NCBI RefSeq assembly: GCF_017357105.1
Contig: NZ_CP071596.1
Span: 2,542,001 to 2,606,000, forward strand
Origin: Natronosalvus caseinilyticus
GTDB taxonomy: Archaea > Halobacteriota > Halobacteria > Halobacteriales > Natrialbaceae
Length of the DNA: 64,000 bases
Reading direction: 5' to 3'
Shown: positions 54,850-62,781 of the stretch, piece by piece
Numbering within the stretch: the stretch's first letter is position 1
Layout of the letters: every line of letters begins with the position of its first letter
The notes under the pieces: generated by a model
Told to the model about the DNA's origin: nothing
Seen by the model: the letters and a program-made list of their open reading frames with translations, nothing else
The model's database searches: none
Made by a program: the position numbers and the translations under genes

Positions 54850-55083
54850 ATGACGAGCGACGATACCGACACAGACCGCGTTCTCGACGCCCGGGGGATC
54901 GACGGCGAACCGTTCAGCGACATCATGAGCGAACTAGAGGCACTCGAGGATGGCGAGACGCTCCTGTTGATCAATAGCTTCGAACCAGCCCCGCTCTACG
55001 GCGTCCTCGAGGGTAAGGGATTCACCCACGAGACGACCGAGGTTGCTGCGGACGAGTGGGAGGTCCGGATCGAACACGCCTGA
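54850..55083 (+). CDS. DUF2249 (TusA-like) protein
   Basis: A 77-residue protein: VLDARGIDGEPFSDIMSELEAL, EDGETLLLINSFEPAPLYGVLEGKGF, with the DUF2249 pattern 'LD.RG...P...I...L..L..GE.L.L.N...P.PLY..L...GF'. DUF2249 proteins are found with hemerythrins and denitrification genes. It has no Cys, so a redox function is unlikely. Its start lies 39 bases from a degenerate palindrome. Confidence 0.85.
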   Translation: MTSDDTDTDRVLDARGIDGEPFSDIMSELEALEDGETLLLINSFEPAPLYGVLEGKGFTHETTEVAADEWEVRIEHA

Positions 55084-55100
55084 GTCCGAATCGAGGCGTG

Positions 55101-55112
55101 CGAATATATTCG
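55101..55112. promoter_or_regulatory. Palindrome CGAATATATTCG before the second DUF2249 gene
   Basis: A perfect inverted repeat ending 38 bases before the ATG at 55151. With the following G it differs from the 53600 and 54738 sites by one base. Confidence 0.7.
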
Positions 55113-55150
55113 GGGCCGATGTCTTCACGCTCGAGGCACTAGTTACGAGT

Positions 55151-55545
55151 ATGACCACCACAAGCGGTACCGATCATGGTCACCAGAACGATTCCGGTGG
55201 AGACTACGACCACGAACACGACCACGAACACGAACACGAACACGACCACGACCACGACGCCCAACCGATCACCGACCGCGTCCACGACAACTCCTGGTCG
55301 GCCAACCTCGAGAAACCCGCCCACGGCGAGGACACCGATCTGGTCCGGCGACAGGCTCTCGAGGCGGTCGAACACACGACCGCTGGCCACCACGTCAACC
55401 TCGTGACCCACGGCGCCCACGGTCACCCCGATCGTACCTGTACGAGACGCTCGAGACAAGATTCGACGGCGACGCCGACGTCGACTGGGAGTACGTCGAG
55501 CAGTGTGGGTGTGGCGGACACGTAACGCGCGTCCACGTCCGATAG
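55151..55545 (+). pseudogene. DUF2249 protein with His-rich N-terminus, frameshifted
   Basis: The frame from ATG at 55151 reads MTTTSGTDHGHQND, a stretch of alternating His with Asp and Glu (about residues 20-36), then a DUF2249-like part (NSWSANLEKPAHGEDTDL, EHTTAGHHVNLVTHGAH). At about 55426-55434 the reading frame must change: the other frame gives YLYETLETRFDGDADVDWEY and then EQCGCGGHVTRVHVR, ending with TAG at 55545. One missing base would restore a protein of about 131 residues with Cys-x-Cys-x2-His at its end, a plausible metal site. Either a real frameshift or a base error. Confidence 0.65.
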
Positions 55546-56156
55546 CTCAGCGCCCCTCGAGTAGCGACGGGCTCCGTTCGAATCTCATTCACTAGACGTA
55601 CTTCGATGTGTGAGATGCGCTCACTACGGTTCTCGTATACCTATTCAAAAGATTAGAATTTCGATAAACTACCAGAAAAATGATTTTACTTACACTCGTA
55701 TCGGAGCCGAAACTCTCGGCGAGATGTGCGATGTAATTGAATTGGGGGTCGCGAGAGTAGTGGCGACCGGGCCGTTGCATCTCGAGCGTTCTCGACCAGG
55801 ACTTCGAACGTTGCAAGCGCCATCAATGCGGGATATAGCTTGTATTCACACCATCTTACGTCTCGACGAATCCAATCGTACCTCTATCGAACGGACTGTG
55901 TGCTGCGGGGACGTTGCCAGTGACGTCTACCCACTATTCGATGCTCTAGCGGAACAGACGTGCCTGCGCTCGACACCGAACTATTTCACTCCCGATTAGT
56001 CTAGCAAAGAGGGAGGTAGGCGAGAGAGTACCATCCCGTTACGACTGACAGGACCTCACGTTCTCTGAACCCTGGCTCGATGCGAACAGTTTCCTGGGAC
56101 GAACGCTGTCTCGAGCCGCTAAGACGACTAGCGAATCGAACGAGACTCGGCGAAAT
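55546..56156. other. Gene-poor lower-GC stretch
   Basis: 611 bases without a credible gene. The region 55610-55850 is notably AT-rich for this genome. A rightward frame of 129 codons exists (55610-55999) but has a random composition, with many Arg, Ile and Cys and few acidic residues. Position between the NO cluster and the partition genes suggests a junction. Confidence 0.5.
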
Positions 56157-56597
56157 TCAGTCTCGGCGGCGCTCGAGGATGAGTTCGACCAGTCGCTCCG
56201 GTTCTTCCACCGCGAGAGAGATAACGGCGTCGTGAATCTCGCGTTTCGCTTCGTCCCGAACGCCCTCCCGTCGCAATTCGGGAACTACGGAGATTCCGAC
56301 CGCGTCCTCGAATTCTTCCCACGTGCGCTCACGGACGTACAGTGGTCGTTGCTGGACTTCCGCGTATTCGAACGACGGTCCCGAGAGGTCCGCATCCGTC
56401 TCGGCGTTTGTATTCTCATCCGCGCCCGTGCTCGTCTCCTCCTGTTTCGACGCATCCGACTGCACTCGATCGGTCGCCGGCGGGTCGGACGAGGGTTGCG
56501 AAACGGCTTCGGTCGTCGGTTCGGACTGTTCGTCCGCCGCATCCGTCTCCTCGGCCTCGAGCCCGCCGAGGTCGTCGAACGGGTTCTCGCCGCTCAC
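56157..56597 (-). CDS. ParA-partner protein
   Basis: A 146-residue protein whose start overlaps the ParA stop by four bases. The first 80 residues are acidic and disordered. The last 60 (VQQRPLYVRERTWEEFEDAVG, VPELRREGVRDEAKREIHDAV, EEPERLVELILERR) are helical and could bind DNA or ParA. No ParB motif is present, but small dissimilar partners are usual in archaeal partition pairs. Confidence 0.65.
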   Translation of the reverse strand: MSGENPFDDLGGLEAEETDAADEQSEPTTEAVSQPSSDPPATDRVQSDASKQEETSTGADENTNAETDADLSGPSFEYAEVQQRPLYVRERTWEEFEDAVGISVVPELRREGVRDEAKREIHDAVISLAVEEPERLVELILERRRD

Positions 56598-57463
56598 CGT
56601 TCGACACCCCCGTTCGCAACGATCGACGCGAGCTCCTCGAAGTTCTCGACCTGACTATTCTCCGGGTCGTAATCGAGAAGCGGCTGGTGGGCCTTGAGCG
56701 ACTTCGAGAGTGCTGCGCTGTATCGGACGCCTGGTTTGGGCGGTTTCATCTCGCCGTCGTCAATTGCGTCGAACTCCGCCGACGTAATCCGGGCAAAGTT
56801 CGGGATCTTCCCCTGGGTTGCCTCGGCAGTGTTCAGGTTCTCGAGGAGTTCGCGATCCTCGGTCCGCTGGTCGATCCGTTCGCGGAGCTTGTTCGGAACC
56901 AGCGCCAGAACCTCGATGTCGATGTACTCCCGCGCCGGTTTGATGAGCCGATCCATCGTTCGTTTGTACCCGCCGATCGAACTCGAGCCGGGCTCGAGCG
57001 GGATGATGACGTTTTGCGTGGCGACCAGCGCGTTGTTGTTGAGCATACCCGGATACGCGGGGCAGTCGAACACGATGTAGTCGTAGCGCTCGCCGAGAAG
57101 CGGATCGACGATCTTGGTTTTGACCCGGGCCGACCCCTGGAGGGCCCCAGCCAGATCCTTTTCGACATCCTCGAGCGTGTTCGACGACGGGAGGAGGTCG
57201 AATCCGAACGGCGTCTCGACGATGAGGTCGCCGGCGGTCGCGTCTCCCTGATCGAGGATCACGTCGCCGAGCGTGAGGTCGTCGCGATAGGCGTCTCCGA
57301 ATCCGAGGCCGTTGGTCGCGTGACCGTTCGGATCCAGATCGGCGAACAGGACTCGCCCGCGTTCGGTCAGTTGGCGCGCGAGATTCATCGAGATCGTCGA
57401 TTTCCCGACGCCGCCTTTCAGGATGACGACGCTCACTGCGCGAGTCGGTTCTGCGTCACTCAT
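56594..57463 (-). CDS. ParA-type partition ATPase
   Basis: A 289-residue P-loop ATPase of the ParA/Soj family. The deviant Walker A is LKGGVGKSTISMNLA (residues about 14-28, with the signature Lys at the front), Walker A' is LFADLDPNGHATNG, and FDCPAYPG is the Walker B. It would move a DNA locus through ATP-driven binding to the nucleoid. The start MSDAEPTRAVS at 57463 follows a GGGGAG stretch. Its partner overlaps by four bases and a repeat-rich region lies upstream. Confidence 0.92.
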   Translation of the reverse strand: MSDAEPTRAVSVVILKGGVGKSTISMNLARQLTERGRVLFADLDPNGHATNGLGFGDAYRDDLTLGDVILDQGDATAGDLIVETPFGFDLLPSSNTLEDVEKDLAGALQGSARVKTKIVDPLLGERYDYIVFDCPAYPGMLNNNALVATQNVIIPLEPGSSSIGGYKRTMDRLIKPAREYIDIEVLALVPNKLRERIDQRTEDRELLENLNTAEATQGKIPNFARITSAEFDAIDDGEMKPPKPGVRYSAALSKSLKAHQPLLDYDPENSQVENFEELASIVANGGVER

Positions 57464-57484
57464 GCGCTCCCCTCCGTGCCTCGA

Positions 57485-57725
57485 ATTGGATAGTGGAATA
57501 GTCACCTATTGTGCCTATTCTTCGTTTCTGAACTATCACGTTTGTCGGTTGCATCCTCTCACGTGGTCGGCTTAAAACTACCGTAGGGACCTTCCCGAGG
57601 TTGAGTAGGTACAATAGGCTGAATGGGTGCAATAGATCAGATAGTCAGTATGGCCTGGACAGGTGCAATGGGCTGAGAAGGAATAATAGTTGGAATAGGT
57701 AGTTTGGGCCAGCCAGGCTGAATAG
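57485..57725. repeat. Degenerate AATAGGYRCAATAGG-type repeats upstream of parA
   Basis: Short related units surround the parA promoter: ATAGTCACCTATTGTGCC (reverse of AATAGGCACAATAGGTG, 57498-57518), AGGTACAATAGGCTGAAT (about 57606), GGGTGCAATAGATC (about 57624), CAGGTGCAATGGGCTGA (about 57659) and GGAATAGGTAG (about 57692). They are direct and inverted, spaced irregularly by about 20-50 bases, as expected for a centromere or iteron site bound by the ParA partner. Ordinary promoter elements for the leftward gene are included. Confidence 0.55.
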
Positions 57726-58554
57726 TCAGGGTGGGCACCTACGGGGGGTTACCTGAGGTAGCTGGCTCAGGTAGCTTGTCAAAGGAAGGGTGGCCAGGTC
57801 ACTAAGATGGCTCAGGGTGGGCAGATTAGTAAGGTAACATAGGCACCTTCGCTGCGTATAGTGCTTCAGGAACTGTTGGGACCCCAGGTCGGGTAGTACC
57901 CCAACTTGGTGTGTTGCGGTCCGAGGAGGGGAGCTCGGCATCGTTCGAGTCCACGGCCCCGACAGTAATGTGGACGTCACTCGAGTGATGCGGAATCCTG
58001 GAAGGGTTGCGTGCGCATCTCGCACAGTGGAACGCACATAGTGGGTGGCGATACAGGTGGTCCCCATTGGTCGCCACGTTCCCCCGGACTTGAAACGACA
58101 TCTCCCGATATCGTATCGAACGGTAAGTTACAGAGATTCTGGTGAACGTACGTCTACGCCGAAGCAGGCTGAACCATGGGAAAGCGGGCCGTTCGTGATA
58201 GCGTCCGAGTGATAGTTGGCCTCGAGACAGCGTTTCGACTCTCCAATGAGCCAGTCTTCGAAGATCAACAACTTCGGACGCCCGGAGATCGCCAGATCGA
58301 CGCCCGGTCGGTCCCAGCGAAGGAGAGGTAAACGTCGTTGTTCTCGCCAACAGTCTGGTTTCGAATTGCCCGATGACGCTTGCGCTCGAGAACGCTTCGC
58401 TCGCACTCCCCCGTGAGCAGACGCAATTCGACTGAGTTAGTATATAAATCACGGCTTGATAAACTACATTGAGCTATACAAATACTCTCTGCTCACTCGA
58501 CACCGTGTCCCTCTTCGTGAGCAATTTAAGCCGACGAACCGTCAGTGTCCGGTA
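57726..58554. other. Gene-free, unusual-composition stretch
   Basis: No convincing gene is found in 830 bases. The first part (57720-57860) is biased toward G on the + strand with GGTAGCT and TGGCTCAGG repeats. Leftward frames at 57826-58452 and 58128-58406 have no acidic bias and are rejected. An AT-rich block (TTAGTATATAAATCACGG, near 58437) may be the promoter of the following gene. Confidence 0.4.
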
Positions 58555-59448
58555 ATGGTCGAAATCGGCATCGTCGGGTTAGATACGAGCCACGCCGAGT
58601 CGTACGCGATGGCGATACGAAATCACCCCGAAACCTCGATCGCCGGCGTCTGGGACGGGGGAGCCGTTCGCGATCGAGCGTACGCTCGAGCCTACAGTGA
58701 ACGAAACGGAGCGACGTTGTACGACGAACCGCTCGAGATGGCCGACGACGTCGACGCGGTCATGATTCTGACCGTGGACTGGACCACGCACCGCGACCTC
58801 GCCGTCCCCTTTCTACGGGACGCCGTTCCGACGGCCATCGACAAGCCGATCGCTGGATCGCTCGAGGACGTTCGAGCGATCAAGTCGGCCGCCGACGACA
58901 CGACTCTGTTCGGCGGCTCCGCGGTACCGTATCACCCTTCCCTTCGCTCGGTTCGGGTTGCCGGCAACGGTCGACTGTTCTACGGCGCTGGATACGGTGA
59001 TCCGTTCTACTACGGCTGTCACGTCGTCGACGCGATCCGTGTTCTCGTCGGCCATCGGTGGGCAAGTGTCAGCCCTGCTGATAGCCCGGGCCGATCGGTC
59101 GACGTCATCTTCGTCGATGGCTCGCACGCGACCGTTCGTCTCGACGGGGCGAGCGACCGTGAAACGTTCACGTTCGTCGGCGTCGGCGACGAGACGGTGG
59201 TCCGAGAGGTCGGAACCAGCGACGGCGACCTCGAGGCGATGTATCGGGGCTATCTGAACGCGTTCCTCGAGGCCGTAGCTGGGACGCGTGACGCGACTGA
59301 CGAACGGATGCTCGACGCTGCGACCCTCTTGCTCGGGGCGAACGCCGCACTCGAAACGGGTCGAACGATCACGCCGACGTCCGACTCGTTAGCGGCCTAC
59401 GACGTAGACGGGCGGGCGTTCCTCGAGGATTACCAGCCTTACTACTGA
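58555..59448 (+). CDS. Gfo/Idh/MocA-family oxidoreductase
   Basis: A 297-residue protein with a Rossmann start (IGIVGLDTSHAESYAMAI), where the usual GxGxxG is GLDTSH. The catalytic-type segment is AVPTAIDKPIAGSLEDVRAI with the conserved D-K-P, and YGCHVVDAIRVLVG has the His of the active site. It would oxidise a sugar or polyol with NAD(P); the odd start motif (DTSH) may alter the cofactor. It heads a catabolic patch. Confidence 0.85.
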   Translation: MVEIGIVGLDTSHAESYAMAIRNHPETSIAGVWDGGAVRDRAYARAYSERNGATLYDEPLEMADDVDAVMILTVDWTTHRDLAVPFLRDAVPTAIDKPIAGSLEDVRAIKSAADDTTLFGGSAVPYHPSLRSVRVAGNGRLFYGAGYGDPFYYGCHVVDAIRVLVGHRWASVSPADSPGRSVDVIFVDGSHATVRLDGASDRETFTFVGVGDETVVREVGTSDGDLEAMYRGYLNAFLEAVAGTRDATDERMLDAATLLLGANAALETGRTITPTSDSLAAYDVDGRAFLEDYQPYY

Positions 59449-59866
59449 CGCTACGCGCGAGTCTCGAGATCCGAAGCCGGCACAGACCGTGAGCGCGTCC
59501 GTTCTCTCGTCCTCGCTCGGTTCAGCCCGGTCAGCCTGCGGTTGGGCTGGCTTTCTGTGAACAACGCACGGCTCGAAATGGTTCACGAGGCGAACCACCA
59601 CGCCGAAAGGGAGTAGGAGCATCGGTAGTATTATCGACGTCGAGCGTCACCACCAGATTGAGCGGGACTATGGAAGTAATTCACACGAGCAGCGCTTCAG
59701 GAGTGATCGGTTCGATCACCAGGACTGCCGGCAGTAGCCGGCTTTCCGGTGGCAAACGTCGATCGGATGACTCGCTTCGGCCGTCGTTCGAAACGGCCGT
59801 TTCGGACGTCGTTCACGCGGCGACAATGGACGCGAGCGAACACGGTAATGAGGTGAAGTCGACGAC
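59449..59866. promoter_or_regulatory. Intergenic region with two hairpins
   Basis: No gene is convincing in about 420 bases. GTGATCG (59703-59709) pairs with CGATCAC (59713-59719), and GCCGGC (59727-59732) is repeated at 59737-59742 with a four-base loop. TAGTATTATCG near 59626 is a possible promoter. These could be an attenuating or operator structure for the dehydrogenase. Confidence 0.4.
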
Positions 59867-60910
59867 ATGAACGTCGATCGAACGGAGGGACAACAGGCGG
59901 TCGTCACCGACGGAACCGGTGACGTATGGGCCGAAGAACGCGACGTTCCCGAACCAGCACCCGGCGAGGCGCTGGTTCGCGTCAGTGCGATCGGAATTTG
60001 TGGCAGCGACGTCGGCCTCATCGAGGGAGAGGGGCCGCCGTGGACCGATTACCCGGTCGTGCTCGGCCACGAGGTCGCCGGAGAGGTCGTCGAACTCGGC
60101 GAGGGCGTCGACCACCTCGAGGTCGGACAACGAGTCGCGCTCCACGGGTTCGTTTACTGTGGAACCTGCGAGGCGTGTCGGGACGGTCGGTACTACCAGT
60201 GTACGGACCTGCAGGAGATCGGGTTCACGGTCGACGGCGGCTATCGAAAGTACGCCGCCTGGCCGGCGTACACGTTGACGCCGCTCCCGGACGACGTCTC
60301 CGACGTCGAGGCGAGCCAGATCGACTCGGCGGGATGTACGCTCCACGCCCTCCAGCGCGTTCAGACGTCGTTCACCGATTCCGCCGCCGTCCTCGGACCG
60401 GGGTCGCTCGGTCTCTACGGCGTGCAACTCCTGCGAGCACAGGGCGTGAAGGACGTCGTCCTGACGGGCACGCGCGAGGCACGACTCGAGGCTGGGAAAC
60501 GCCTCGGAGCGACGCGCACGGTCAACGTCTACGAGGAGGACCCCGTCGAGGCGATCATGGAGCATACGGACGGGAAGGGCGTCGACGTCTGCGTCGAGGC
60601 CGCCGGGGCTGGCGACGTCCTCGACACGTGCGTCCAGAGCGCGGCCAAGCAGGGGAAGATCGTCCTGACTGGCGTCTTCGGCCAGCGAAAGGAACTCGAC
60701 CCGGACCAGATCGTCGCGAAGGAACTGACCGTCGTCGGTGGCGTGACCGCCTCCCACGCGGTCGACGAGGTGATCGAACTGTTCCGGCGCGACGACCTGA
60801 CGATCGACGGCGTCGTCACACACGAGTTCCCACTCGAGGAGTTCGAGACGGCGCTCGAGACCGTTCGTGAACGGCGCGATGGCGTCGTCAAGGCGGTTCT
60901 CCGGCCGTAG
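59867..60910 (+). CDS. Zinc-dependent MDR alcohol/sorbitol-type dehydrogenase
   Basis: A 347-residue medium-chain dehydrogenase. The catalytic zinc ligands are visible as GICGSDV (Cys) and LGHEVAGEVVELG (His, Glu). The structural zinc loop CGTCEACRDGRYYQC has four Cys. The NAD-binding glycine motif is in VLGPGSLGLYGVQLL. It would oxidise a polyol, threonine or sugar alcohol. The following IclR gene probably controls it. Confidence 0.92.
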   Translation: MNVDRTEGQQAVVTDGTGDVWAEERDVPEPAPGEALVRVSAIGICGSDVGLIEGEGPPWTDYPVVLGHEVAGEVVELGEGVDHLEVGQRVALHGFVYCGTCEACRDGRYYQCTDLQEIGFTVDGGYRKYAAWPAYTLTPLPDDVSDVEASQIDSAGCTLHALQRVQTSFTDSAAVLGPGSLGLYGVQLLRAQGVKDVVLTGTREARLEAGKRLGATRTVNVYEEDPVEAIMEHTDGKGVDVCVEAAGAGDVLDTCVQSAAKQGKIVLTGVFGQRKELDPDQIVAKELTVVGGVTASHAVDEVIELFRRDDLTIDGVVTHEFPLEEFETALETVRERRDGVVKAVLRP

Positions 60911-60923
60911 TGAGGCGGTTCCG

Positions 60924-61075
60924 GTTCCAGTTTCCGATTTCCAGTATTTCGAATTCGATTGTCGGTTGTCGGTTTTCGGTTTTCGGTTTTCGACTCACTC
61001 GTCGTCGAAGCGAAGCGTACGGTCTTGAATCTCGAGCCTCGAGTTTCGAGTCTCGAGTAACCGTCTGGTTTACCA
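60924..61075. repeat. Simple-sequence stretch, TCGGTTT and TTTCGAG repeats
   Basis: The spacer between the dehydrogenase and the IclR gene has units such as GTCGGTTGTCGG, then GTTTTCGGTTTTCGG (about 60958-60991), and CTCGAGCCTCGAGTTTCGAG (about 61031-61052). These look like expansion by slippage and show no gene. Confidence 0.6.
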
Positions 61076-61116
61076 GGACTGAACAGTTAAGGGAATCAGG
61101 AACGTATCGCGAGAAC

Positions 61117-61899
61117 ATGCCCCAGCGTCGGGAGGACTCGAACGAGAAAAAACGAATCCAGGCGGTGCAGACGACCCTGGACATCGTCGAGGTTCTCCGC
61201 GAGAACGGCGGCGCGGGAGTCACGGAAATCGCCAGGGAGCTCGACGTTACGAAGGGGACCGTCCACAATCACCTCGCGACGCTCGAGGCGAACGACTACG
61301 TGATCAAGGATGCCGAAGAAACGTACCACCTCGGTCTCTGCTTTCTCGACGTCGCCCACCGGGCCAAATCGCGGGTTTCGACGCTCGATGTCGCGCGAAC
61401 GGAGGTCGATAAACTGGCAGAACGAAGCGGCGAGACGGCGCTGTTCACCGTCGAAGAACACGGCGTCGGCGTCTGCCTCCACGTCGCGTACGGCGAACGG
61501 GCGGTACAGACGCCGCTGCACGTCGGCTACCGGAGCGAACTCCACCACACGGCCGTCGGCAAAGCGATCCTCGCTCACCTTCCCGAAGGACGCGTCGAGG
61601 CAATCGTCGAGGAACGAGGACTGTCCGAGCAGACGGACCGAACGATCACCGATACCGACGATCTCTTCGAGACACTCGAGGCGGTGAGAGAACGCGGCAT
61701 CGCGTACAACGAAGGGGAAACGATACAGGGGCTCGTCGGCGTCGGTGCGCCGGTCACGGACCAGTCGGGGACGGTGCTGGGCGCGTTGAGCGTCATCGGA
61801 CCGGCCAGCCGAATGGGCGAAGGTCGGCTTCGTGGCGACCTCTCGGAATTGATCAGGCGGAGCGTCAACGTCATCGAGATCAATCTGACGTCGCTGTGA
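61117..61899 (+). CDS. IclR-family transcriptional regulator
   Basis: A 260-residue regulator: winged helix (IQAVQTTLDIVEVLRENG, VTEIARELDVTKGTVHNHLATLEAND), then the effector domain with TVEEHGVGVCLHVAYG, HHTAVGKAILAHLPEG and GVGAPVTDQSGTVLGALSVIGPASR. It probably senses a small metabolite and controls the neighbouring oxidoreductase genes. The start MPQRREDSNEKKRIQ is normal. Confidence 0.93.
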   Translation: MPQRREDSNEKKRIQAVQTTLDIVEVLRENGGAGVTEIARELDVTKGTVHNHLATLEANDYVIKDAEETYHLGLCFLDVAHRAKSRVSTLDVARTEVDKLAERSGETALFTVEEHGVGVCLHVAYGERAVQTPLHVGYRSELHHTAVGKAILAHLPEGRVEAIVEERGLSEQTDRTITDTDDLFETLEAVRERGIAYNEGETIQGLVGVGAPVTDQSGTVLGALSVIGPASRMGEGRLRGDLSELIRRSVNVIEINLTSL

Positions 61900-62029
61900 T
61901 CGCCTTCGCCCCTCGAGGGCAATCACACCGGGAGGACCCGAGAGATTCTCGACCGGTCGGGGCTCTCCGTCAGAGCGTGCAGGCTCGACGAACCCCCTCA
62001 TTTTTACGGGCTTCCGGACTAGGTAGCCC

Positions 62030-62248
62030 ATGAAGCTCACGATAGCTGACGGAGCCATGTTCATGTACAACCTCGGCGTCCTGATCAGCGGCGGATTCGT
62101 GGTGATGACGTACGACGTCGAGGGACCACCGTTCTTCGGAATCATGTTCGTGTTCGCCCTGATCTGGACGATCTACTTCCGGTTCTACGTCCAGCACCGT
62201 TTGACGAGGGTGAACGAAGACGAAGACACGAACCCGAGCGAGGCCTAA
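62030..62248 (+). CDS. Small membrane protein
   Basis: A 72-residue protein starting MKLTIADGAMFMYNLGVLISGG with two helices (about residues 9-25 and 34-55, FGIMFVFALIWTIYFRFYV) and an acidic tail. It is preceded by a TTTTTACGG element about 25 bases upstream. Function unknown. Confidence 0.65.
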   Translation: MKLTIADGAMFMYNLGVLISGGFVVMTYDVEGPPFFGIMFVFALIWTIYFRFYVQHRLTRVNEDEDTNPSEA

Positions 62249-62781
62249 CAGTCTGCTACCGCGTTCAACTATAGCAGGCGTTGAACGTCGTTGCACCCCA
62301 GTCGCGACTGGAGGGCCGGAACGGCTGGTTCCGACCGACTGCCTGCAACAGGTGGCTAAATCGTCTCGACGACTACTATACTGGGTCAGTTCCGTTCCGG
62401 ACAGTTCGGAAGCTCCGTCCTCGAGTAGTCTCGTGAGCACCTACTGGTGGTCGCCACTCGAGCGGCGACTCGAATGAAGAGGAGATAACCGCTTTTGAAG
62501 TCGAGCGAACCGCACCACCGATAATAGACCCTCGCACGCGAGTCGACCCATGGTCCGAACCGCTCGGTCGAGAATCGAGTCGACACACCGAACGACGCCG
62601 TCAGGACGACCGTGGGCCGGCGTCAGAGACGGTCGGTCCGGTTCCAGCCGTTCTCCGTCGAGAATTCTCGAGATGCGTACGTCGCAGTGGCGTACGCACG
62701 AGTCGGAAACGCCCCAAATGTCCGTCGGAAAGGTCTGAAGGGGGACGTAAACTTATGGTGCCCCCGTCAGTGACGTGCAGT
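62249..62781. promoter_or_regulatory. Intergenic region upstream of sulfatase
   Basis: About 530 bases without a credible gene. AAACTTATGG near 62750 lies 30 bases before the sulfatase start and could be its TATA element. Frames in other directions have haphazard composition. Confidence 0.4.

Noticed and set aside
55208..55262. Short-period repeat CACGAACACGAC suggesting a CRISPR-like or satellite array
   Set aside because: It is the coding sequence of the His-Asp/Glu ladder; the period is six bases and there are no spacers.
55525..55600. Possible tRNA (TAGCTCAG followed by GTTCGAATC)
   Set aside because: The two elements are only about 45 bases apart and no acceptor or anticodon stem pairs; it overlaps the DUF2249 end.
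55610..55999. 129-codon rightward open frame
   Set aside because: No acidic bias and no motif; the region is AT-rich and looks non-coding.
57826..58452. 208-codon leftward open frame upstream of parA
   Set aside because: Composition random, rich in Arg and Ser, and no recognisable domain; considered as an insertion-sequence remnant but no transposase motif or inverted repeats were seen.
59658..59870. 70-codon open frame overlapping the dehydrogenase start
   Set aside because: Crosses two hairpins and has no acidic bias; more likely leader DNA.
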